Source: TMED13 sp042090305 (lineage in GTDB: Bacteria; Pseudomonadota; Alphaproteobacteria; Methylaequorales; Methylaequoraceae). Taken from it: a stretch of DNA of 19,960 nt. The notes under the pieces were generated by a model. The model ran no database searches, was not told where the DNA came from, and saw only the letters and a program-made list of their open reading frames with translations. Both the position numbers and the translations under genes were made by a program. Shown piece by piece: positions 14,068-19,960 of the stretch. The stretch lies in NCBI GenBank assembly GCA_042090305.1, contig JBELJQ010000029.1, forward strand, positions 1 to 19,960, given 5' to 3'. The number at the start of each line of letters is the position of its first letter. The first letter of the stretch is position 1.

Positions 14068-15277
14068 AATAAATAGATTGAAAAAATGTAGGATTTGTAA
14101 TTCTCATCTTCTTAAGAAAAGTCTTGTATTAAAAAATATGCCTTTTACGGATGAATTTTTACATTTAAAAGATCTAGGAAAGGAATTTTTAGATGATATT
14201 GAGATATATACATGTAGTAAGTGTTCATTAGTTCAGACATTAAAAAATATCAATGTTGGTAAATACTACTTGGATTATCAGTATTCAGTTGGGCAGTCAG
14301 CAACAGCAAGTAATTTTATGAAAAAATTAGCACAGAATATCAATAAAAATTATTTTGATAATAAGAAAAAAAAAAATATTTTAGAAATTGGTTCAAGCGA
14401 TGGATGTCAACTTAATGAATTTAAAAAACTAAAATTTAATGTTACTGGATGCGAACCATCAAAATCACTATCAGAAGTAGCAGTTAAAAAAAAAATCAAA
14501 ACAATCAACTCTATGTTTACTTCTGATACAATCAAAAAACTAAAGAAAAAAAAGTTTGATGTTATATTGCTATCTTATACTTTCGACCATTTACAAAATC
14601 CTAAAGATTTTCTCAAAAATATAAAAAAAATACTAAATAAGGATGGAATTTTAGTTATTGAAGTTCATGATCTAGATAAAATATTCAGAAATATTGAATT
14701 TTGCCTCTTTGAGCATGAACATTCAATTTACCTGAATAGAAAAACTGCAAAAAAACTATTAGCATTCCTAGGTTTTGAAATTATCAATTTTAATATTGTA
14801 AGTCAAAGAGATAGAAGGGCAAATTCTCTACTATTTGTAGCAAAGCTATCTAATAATAGAATGGAAAATGAAACAAAAATAGCCCAAACAAATTCTTTAA
14901 ATTTTGTTGAATTCAAAAAAAACATAAAGAGTGGTATTTCAAACCTTAATAGTTTTATTGAAAAAGCAAAAATAAATGGCGAAAAAGTCGCAGGATATGG
15001 AGCCGGAGGACGAGGAATTATGACCTTAGCAAATATGAAAAATAGTAATAAATTAGAATTTTTACTAGAAAAAAAGCCAAAATCTAAAAATATTTATACA
15101 CCACGTTCTAATATTCCGATTCACGGGATCAATTATCTCAAAGATAATAAAGTTGATAAAATTTTAGTTTTTAGCTTTGGTTATATAAAAGAAATAAAAA
15201 AGGACTTAAAACAATTTGGATATAAATCAAATCAAATAACTTCTTTTGTTGACGTTATGAAAGGAAGATATGTCTAA
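14060..15277 (+). CDS. NDP-sugar C-methyltransferase family protein
   Basis: This SAM-dependent methyltransferase of the TylCIII/NovU/TcaB9 type adds a methyl group to a carbon (usually C-3) of 4-keto-6-deoxy sugar nucleotides. The three-part layout is complete: an N-terminal zinc site (Cys10, Cys13, Cys52, Cys55 in CRIC and CSKC), a central SAM domain with LEIGSSDG (108-115) and a downstream GCEPSKSL, the active-site FEHEHSIYL stretch, and the C-terminal Rossmann-like domain with AGYGAGGRGIM and HGINYL. The 405-residue length is usual (about 410). Following rfbF and rfbG, its likely substrate is CDP-4-keto-6-deoxyglucose or its C3-keto tautomer (inference from pathway order). It overlaps both neighbours by 8 bases. 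Confidence 0.9.
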   Translation: MSKINRLKKCRICNSHLLKKSLVLKNMPFTDEFLHLKDLGKEFLDDIEIYTCSKCSLVQTLKNINVGKYYLDYQYSVGQSATASNFMKKLAQNINKNYFDNKKKKNILEIGSSDGCQLNEFKKLKFNVTGCEPSKSLSEVAVKKKIKTINSMFTSDTIKKLKKKKFDVILLSYTFDHLQNPKDFLKNIKKILNKDGILVIEVHDLDKIFRNIEFCLFEHEHSIYLNRKTAKKLLAFLGFEIINFNIVSQRDRRANSLLFVAKLSNNRMENETKIAQTNSLNFVEFKKNIKSGISNLNSFIEKAKINGEKVAGYGAGGRGIMTLANMKNSNKLEFLLEKKPKSKNIYTPRSNIPIHGINYLKDNKVDKILVFSFGYIKEIKKDLKQFGYKSNQITSFVDVMKGRYV

Positions 15278-16193
15278 GAATATAATAGTTACTGGCGCAA
15301 ATGGTTTTATTGGAAGTCATATAGTTTCATATCTATCAAAAGTTGGAATGAACCCAATATTATTGGTCAGAAAGAGTTCTAATCTTTCAAGGATTTCCTA
15401 TCTTAATAAGTCTAAGGTAGTAAGAACAAATAATATTTTAGATAACAAAACTATTGCTAAATTAGAAAATTTAAAACCTACCTCCCTAATTCACTGCGCA
15501 TGGGATGGGGTTCTTTCTAGGGATAGAAATAAAATAATTCAATTAAACAACTTTAAATTTTCAATGAATACCGTTAGATTAGCCTCAAGACTCAATTGTA
15601 AAGATTGGACAGGTCTTGGCTCACATGCTGAGTATGGAATGATTAATAAAAAAATAAATGAAAGATCTAAATGTACTCCCACTACATTATATGGAAAAAC
15701 TAAACTTAAAACTGGAAATGAATGTTTAAGTCTATGTAAGAACCTTTCTATTAATGGAAAGTGGGTTAGAATCTTTGATACTTATGGACCAAATGATAAT
15801 GAATCATGGCTTATTCCTTACTTAATAAAATGCTTCTTAAATGAAAAAACTCCACATTTAACATCATGTGAACAGATTTGGGACTTCCTTCATATTTATG
15901 ATGCAGTAAAAGCCATTATATTACTTCATAAATCTGATAGGACTGGTGTCTATAATCTTGGTTCAAATAAGCCAAGGCCATTAAAAAAATATATATCAAT
16001 AATTCGTGAAAATTTTGAAAAAAATATTAAACCTAAATTTGGAATTAAACCATACCGTCCTGATCAAGTTGAATATCTTTACCCAGATATTTCAAAGATT
16101 ACTAGTGATCTAAATTGGAAACCAGTAATTTCCTTTAATGAGGGAATAAAAGAACTAATTAATAAAAAGAAGTATGAAAACTTACCAATCTAA
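15270..16193 (+). CDS. NAD-dependent epimerase/dehydratase (sugar-nucleotide SDR)
   Basis: This is a 307-residue extended short-chain dehydrogenase/reductase. The NAD(P) loop is VTGANGFIGSH (7-17), the catalytic pair is Tyr141-x3-Lys145 in TLYGKTKLK, and a GLGSHAEYG stretch supplies the active-site Ser. The C-terminal QIWDFLHIYDAVKAI and GVYNLGSNKPRPLK are typical of sugar-nucleotide SDRs. After C-methylation the 4-keto group must be reduced or the sugar epimerised, and this enzyme is the only candidate in the operon; a 4-ketoreductase role (as in CDP-abequose or CDP-paratose synthesis) is inferred. It overlaps the transketolase N-half gene by 20 bases. Confidence 0.88.
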   Translation: MSKNIIVTGANGFIGSHIVSYLSKVGMNPILLVRKSSNLSRISYLNKSKVVRTNNILDNKTIAKLENLKPTSLIHCAWDGVLSRDRNKIIQLNNFKFSMNTVRLASRLNCKDWTGLGSHAEYGMINKKINERSKCTPTTLYGKTKLKTGNECLSLCKNLSINGKWVRIFDTYGPNDNESWLIPYLIKCFLNEKTPHLTSCEQIWDFLHIYDAVKAIILLHKSDRTGVYNLGSNKPRPLKKYISIIRENFEKNIKPKFGIKPYRPDQVEYLYPDISKITSDLNWKPVISFNEGIKELINKKKYENLPI

Positions 16194-16989
16194 ATATTTA
16201 GCAAAAGAAATAAAAGAACATGCTTTAAAGATGGTTCATGAGTCTGGTTCCTCACATATTGGAAGTTGTTTGTCAATAACTGACATATTAGCTGTTTTAT
16301 ATAATGATATTCTAAATATTAAATCAGATAATCCAAATATGCCAGAAAGAGATAGATTCATTCTAAGCAAAGGTCATGCGTGTGCTGCTCTTTATGCAAC
16401 ACTAGCCTTAAAGAAATTTTTTAATGTTAATAAACTTTCAACCTTTGCCTCTTTTAATTCAACATTAATGTCACATGCCTCTCATAAAGTTCCAGGTGTC
16501 GAGTTTTCAACTGGATCATTAGGACATGGACTTCCATTTGGTGTAGGTAAAGCCCTTTTTGCAAAGATGAATAATAAAAAGTGGAATGTTTTTGTATTAC
16601 TTAGTGATGGAGAATTAAATGAAGGAAGTAATTGGGAATCATTTATGTTTGCATCTCATCATAAACTAGACAATCTAAATGTAATTATTGATTATAATAA
16701 ATTACAAAGTTTGACAACAACAAAAAAAACTCTGAATCTTGAGCCTCTAAAAGATAAATTTGAATCATTTGGTTTTTTTGTAACAGAGACAGATGGGCAT
16801 TGTCATTTGAGTCTTAAAAATTGTTTAGCAAAAAAAGTGAAAAAAAATAATCAACCTAGGATTATAATTGCACACACAACCAAAGGTAAAGGGATTGACT
16901 TTATGGAAAATAAAGTTGAGTGGCACTACAAAAGTCCTAATCAGAATCAACTAACAGAAGCATTGAATCAAGTTGGAAACGAATTATGA
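16174..16989 (+). CDS. Transketolase-like enzyme, N-terminal (ThDP-binding) subunit
   Basis: This 271-residue protein is the pyrophosphate-binding half of a split transketolase-type enzyme. Family motifs are ESGSSHIGSCLSITDIL (23-39, His28), ILSKGHACAALYATL (63-77, His68), STGSLGHGLPFGVGKA (112-127), and the ThDP/metal motif LLSDGELNEGSNWE (142-155, the usual GDG reading SDG), followed by LNVIIDYNK. Such enzymes move a two-carbon ketol unit between sugars. Placement inside a CDP-sugar operon rather than with central carbon genes suggests that either the donor or the acceptor is a pathway sugar (inference). The gene overlaps its partner by 4 bases (ATGA), so the two subunits are made together. 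It is not a fragment: short paired transketolases are common. Confidence 0.92.
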   Translation: MKTYQSKYLAKEIKEHALKMVHESGSSHIGSCLSITDILAVLYNDILNIKSDNPNMPERDRFILSKGHACAALYATLALKKFFNVNKLSTFASFNSTLMSHASHKVPGVEFSTGSLGHGLPFGVGKALFAKMNNKKWNVFVLLSDGELNEGSNWESFMFASHHKLDNLNVIIDYNKLQSLTTTKKTLNLEPLKDKFESFGFFVTETDGHCHLSLKNCLAKKVKKNNQPRIIIAHTTKGKGIDFMENKVEWHYKSPNQNQLTEALNQVGNEL

Positions 16990-17873
16990 GAGATTTATTT
17001 ATTAAACATCTAACTAAAGAAGCTCATGTAGATGATGATATAATGCTAATTGTTGGTGATTTAGGTTACAGTGTCATTGAAGATTATCAATTAAAAAACC
17101 CTAAACAGTTTCTTAATGCAGGAGTTGCCGAACAAAATATGACGGGATTAGCTGCGGGTCTTGCATCAGAGGGTTATAAAGTTTTTACTTATTCAATAGG
17201 AAACTTTAACACGTTTAGATGTGCTGAACAAATTAGAAATGATATAGACTACCACAAATTTAACGTTACTATTGTATCGGTTGGAGGAGGACTTTCGTAT
17301 GGTTCATTGGGTTATTCTCATCATTTAATTCAAGATTATGCACTTATGAGATCTTTACCAAATATGACAATATATTCACCTTGCTGTTCAAATGAAGTTA
17401 AATTATGCCTAAATGAAATACTTGCAACTAAATCTCCTTCATATTTAAGATTAGGTAAGGGAAATCTTAGCCACAGCGATAATAATTTAAAAAAAATAGA
17501 TCCAAATAAGTTTTGTTTAATTCAAAGAAGTACAATAGTTAATTCTAAAAAATGTATTTTAATTACAGGCAATGTTTTGAATGATGCTTTAAAAATGAAA
17601 GACTTGAAAAAATATAATGAATATCATATTTTAAGCGTTCCAATTTGGGGAATGAAGTTTAAAACCAGTCATTCCAATGAAATAAATAAATGGGATGAAA
17701 TTATAACATTAGAAGACCATTTAGAGGATGGAGGGTTTGGTTCATATATACTCGAGTGTAATCTTAAAAATAAATCTAGAACTTTAATAAATGTAAAATC
17801 TCTAGACCCATCAGTATGTGGACTTGTAGGTGATCAAGAAACATTAAAAGATCATATTAGTTTTATAAACTAA
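16986..17873 (+). CDS. Transketolase-like enzyme, C-terminal subunit
   Basis: This is the partner half (295 residues), carrying the pyrimidine-binding and C-terminal domains. NAGVAEQNMTGLAAGLASEG (44-63) holds the catalytic Glu49 that activates the ThDP aminopyrimidine. FTYSIGNFNTFRCAEQIRND (67-86), GGGLSYGSLGYSHHLIQDYA, LPNMTIYSP and YLRLGKGN follow the family order. The C-terminal domain (~175-295) is shorter and less conserved. ATGA overlap with the preceding gene implies 1:1 production. This is the last gene of the operon; 45 AT-rich bases, with a run of eight or nine T but no GC stem, separate it from the convergent FkbM-type gene. Confidence 0.92.
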   Translation: MRDLFIKHLTKEAHVDDDIMLIVGDLGYSVIEDYQLKNPKQFLNAGVAEQNMTGLAAGLASEGYKVFTYSIGNFNTFRCAEQIRNDIDYHKFNVTIVSVGGGLSYGSLGYSHHLIQDYALMRSLPNMTIYSPCCSNEVKLCLNEILATKSPSYLRLGKGNLSHSDNNLKKIDPNKFCLIQRSTIVNSKKCILITGNVLNDALKMKDLKKYNEYHILSVPIWGMKFKTSHSNEINKWDEIITLEDHLEDGGFGSYILECNLKNKSRTLINVKSLDPSVCGLVGDQETLKDHISFIN

Positions 17874-17918
17874 ACCAATAAATATTATTTTTTTTCGAAT
17901 AATTAAATTTAAATATAT

Positions 17919-18635
17919 TTAAGTATTAAAGTGAATAAGTAGAGATTTTTTACGAGAAAAGAAATAAGTCCATCCATAAATCGAAACTAAATAGTAATTA
18001 TTTTTAACAAAGTATTTGTAGAGCTTATTTTTTAATGGAGGACAATCTTTATCATGTATTTCGATTGAAACTAAATCAGGCTTATAATTTTTAATAGAGA
18101 AACCAGAAAGTACTTGTTCCTCATTACCTTCAACATCGATATTTAGATAATCAATTTTGTTAACATTATTTTTTTTTAATACAGTATCAAGTTTTAACTG
18201 TTTAATTTTAAAAACTGATGGTTTTTTGTTAACACTTTTTTCTGTAAACTTTTTAAAATGTTTATCAACTGTATTCATTGAGCAGTTATGGTAGAAAATG
18301 AAAGATTCAACTTCTTTTTCTTTATCACCAATCGATAAGTTCAAATTCTTATCTTTTGGTCTAATAAAATTATTTAATTTTATTGATCTAGGCGAAATAT
18401 CGATTTTTATACCATTCCAACTTTTACGATATAGTTGGTATGTAAGTGATCGTGACTTAGGTAAATTACAACCGACATCAACATATAAACCTTTTTTCTT
18501 TTCTTGAAAAAAATAGTTAACAAAAAGGTCTTCACCAAAACTTTCTGCATATGATTTTTTAAAATTTGAAAAAAAATTTGTTACTAGTTCATAGTAAAAA
18601 GATGATTTAATTTTTTTTCTTAAAATTTTAATCAT
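17919..18635 (-). CDS. FkbM-family methyltransferase
   Basis: This is a 238-residue SAM-dependent methyltransferase of the FkbM family, commonly O-methylating sugars in surface glycan clusters. Motifs are AESFGEDLFVNYFF (30-43), the SAM loop GLYVDVGCNLPKSRSLTYQL (49-68), GIKIDISP (75-82), CSMNTVD (118-124) and the family signature KIDYLNIDVEGNEEQVLSGF (160-179), followed by PDLVSIEIHD. There is no membrane segment. Its ATG overlaps the guaA stop by 4 bases, so it is translated with guaA, an odd pairing for a glycan gene. It could O-methylate the sugar from the convergent operon, but it is not under the same promoter. Confidence 0.87.
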   Translation of the reverse strand: MIKILRKKIKSSFYYELVTNFFSNFKKSYAESFGEDLFVNYFFQEKKKGLYVDVGCNLPKSRSLTYQLYRKSWNGIKIDISPRSIKLNNFIRPKDKNLNLSIGDKEKEVESFIFYHNCSMNTVDKHFKKFTEKSVNKKPSVFKIKQLKLDTVLKKNNVNKIDYLNIDVEGNEEQVLSGFSIKNYKPDLVSIEIHDKDCPPLKNKLYKYFVKNNYYLVSIYGWTYFFSRKKSLLIHFNT

Positions 18636-19960
18636 TCAAATTCAATTGTGCCTGGTGGTTTAGAGGTATAATCATATGTAACTCTATTAATTCCTCTCAC
18701 ATTATTAATAATCTCATTGGAACAAAGCTGTAAAAATTTATTTGAAAATTTAAAGGGTTCTGCAGTCATGCCGTCTACTGATGTAACAGCTCTTAAGACA
18801 CAGATTTTTTCATAAGTTCTGTCGTCACCCATTACTCCGACACTTTTAATAGGTAATAAAACACAAAAAGCTTGCCAAATCTTATTGTATAATCCTTCTT
18901 TTCTTAAAAGGTTAATAAAAATATGATCTGCCTTTCTTAACATTTTCACATCAATAGGAGTAACTTCGCCAATCACCCTTATAGCTAACCCTGGACCAGG
19001 AAAAGGGTGTCTACCCAAAAAGTCTTGGGGTATTTTTAACTCTTTCCCTAATTTGCGAACCTCATCTTTAAAAAGTTCGCGTAACGGTTCAACAAGTTTT
19101 AATTTCATTCTTTTGGGTAAACCACCAACATTATGATGTGACTTTATAGTTACTGAACTTTTTCCTAAATGGGAAATAGACTCAATCACATCTGGATAAA
19201 GTGTACCCTGTGCTAAAAATTGAATTTTTTTTTCTTTTTTAGAATATTCTTCAAAAAGTTTTATGAATAATTTACCAATAATCTTTCTCTTTTTTTCTGG
19301 ATCATGAACACCTTTAAGTTTCTTGAAAAAGATTTTTTCTGCATTAATAATTTTGAGACTCATATCAAATACTTTAGAAAATAAATTTTTTATTTCATCT
19401 ACTTCATTTTCTCTCATTAAACCTGTATCAACAAGAATACATTTTAATTTTCTTCCGATTGCTTTATTGATTAAGACAGCAGTAACTGTAGAGTCAACAC
19501 CTCCTGATAACCCGCAAATTACTCTTTGGTTTCCTACCTGCTTTATAATATTATTTATTATTTGGCTTTTAAAAGATTTCATACTCCAGGATTTTTTACA
19601 TAAGCAAATTTTTTTAATAAAATTCTCAATTATTTCTTTTCCTTTAAAGGTATGGACAACCTCGGGATGAAATTGAACCCCATAAATTTTCTCTTTAGTA
19701 TTTTGAACAATAACAGAATTACAGGTTTTTGTAGATGCTATATTTTCAAAAGTTTTAGGAAGATTATCAACATGGTCGCTATGACTCATCCAAACGGGAT
19801 ATTTTTTCTTTTTCAAATATACATTTTCTAGCAGTAGTGAGTTTCTTGAAACTAATATTTCTCTTTTTCCAAATTCTCTCTCTTCTGAAAACCTTATAGT
19901 TCCTCCAAATTTTTGGACAATTAATTGAAGACCATAACATATACCTAATATTGGGATACC
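18632..19960 (-). CDS. guaA: GMP synthase (glutamine-hydrolysing), N-terminus outside window
   Basis: GMP synthase amidates XMP to GMP with glutamine and ATP. The frame is open to the last base of the window, so the gene is cut there; the missing part is roughly the first 75-80 residues. Near the edge GIPILGICYGLQLIVQKFGG carries the glutamine amidotransferase nucleophile Cys (codon 19937-19939). PVWMSHSDHV and GVQFHPEV hold the remaining triad residues. The ATP-pyrophosphatase loop is VICGLSGGVDSTVTAV. DFLGRHPFPGPGLAIRVIGE and the C-terminal VTYDYTSKPPGTIEFE are invariant GuaA features. All key residues are present. It is a core purine gene and a useful taxonomic marker. Confidence 0.98.
   Translation of the reverse strand, partial: GIPILGICYGLQLIVQKFGGTIRFSEEREFGKREILVSRNSLLLENVYLKKKKYPVWMSHSDHVDNLPKTFENIASTKTCNSVIVQNTKEKIYGVQFHPEVVHTFKGKEIIENFIKKICLCKKSWSMKSFKSQIINNIIKQVGNQRVICGLSGGVDSTVTAVLINKAIGRKLKCILVDTGLMRENEVDEIKNLFSKVFDMSLKIINAEKIFFKKLKGVHDPEKKRKIIGKLFIKLFEEYSKKEKKIQFLAQGTLYPDVIESISHLGKSSVTIKSHHNVGGLPKRMKLKLVEPLRELFKDEVRKLGKELKIPQDFLGRHPFPGPGLAIRVIGEVTPIDVKMLRKADHIFINLLRKEGLYNKIWQAFCVLLPIKSVGVMGDDRTYEKICVLRAVTSVDGMTAEPFKFSNKFLQLCSNEIINNVRGINRVTYDYTSKPPGTIEFE

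Noticed and set aside
14979..14994. A fifth possible -24/-12 sequence (TGGCGAAAAAGTCGCA)
   Set aside because: It has the GG-N10-GC spacing but TCGC instead of TTGC, lies inside the C-methyltransferase coding region, and has no gene start after it.
16174..17873. Frameshifted single transketolase gene
   Set aside because: Both halves have full-length motifs and an ATGA overlap, the normal arrangement for split two-subunit transketolases.
17874..17918. Terminator between the transketolase genes and the FkbM-type gene
   Set aside because: There is a T-run and an AT-only palindrome (17909-17922) but no GC stem, and such palindromes are expected by chance here.
19323..19670. 115-codon forward open frame opposite guaA
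   Set aside because: It is antisense to invariant GMP synthase motifs, with no ribosome site or family match.

Overview
The window is an AT-rich stretch of bacterial chromosome (about 30% GC by eye). It is densely packed, with short or overlapping gene junctions and no tRNA, rRNA, insertion sequence or CRISPR that I can recognise. Flagellin and FliS, sigma-54 type promoters, a TPR-sulfotransferase, an alphaproteobacterial-looking ClC protein and GMP synthase point to a low-GC, probably marine, motile proteobacterium. An alphaproteobacterium is my first guess and a gammaproteobacterium the alternative. No ribosomal marker is present, so this placement is weak.

Layout. (1) 1-3869 is a flagellar and transport block: the C-terminal part of a flagellin, fliS, a ClC-type chloride channel, a small reverse-strand orphan gene, then a second FliS-like gene and a FliT-like helical gene. 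(2) 3856-7882 holds mixed genes: a SixA-like phosphatase behind a TPR-sulfotransferase (both reverse), a HAD hydrolase (forward), and a thioredoxin-like/YjbQ pair (reverse). (3) 7895-9600 is a small forward operon behind a consensus sigma-70 promoter: a 32-residue protein, a 44-residue zinc-ribbon protein, an 83-residue membrane protein and an O-antigen ligase/polymerase-like protein. (4) 9643-10994 is a TPR plus GT9-like glycosyltransferase gene with its own promoter. (5) 11032-17873 is a tight eight-gene operon: GT2 glycosyltransferase, rfbF, rfbG, sugar C-methyltransferase, NAD-dependent epimerase/reductase, and both halves of a split transketolase-like enzyme. It reads as a CDP-6-deoxy branched-sugar pathway. 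(6) 17919-19960 (reverse) holds guaA, cut by the window end, and an overlapping FkbM-type methyltransferase gene.

The main observation is that four near-identical -24/-12 (sigma-54) promoter sequences, all of the form TGGCAYA-N4-TTGCT, precede four units: the fliS2-fliT pair, the TPR-sulfotransferase, the TPR-glycosyltransferase, and the GT2/CDP-sugar operon. Sigma-54 commonly drives late flagellar genes. I therefore infer that the sugar pathway, the TPR-glycosyltransferase (architecture like Caulobacter FlmG) and the TPR-sulfotransferase form a flagellar regulon that decorates flagellin with an unusual, possibly branched and sulfated, sugar. The alternative is that the sugar enters LPS or O-antigen, given the ligase-like gene nearby; that gene lacks the sigma-54 signature.
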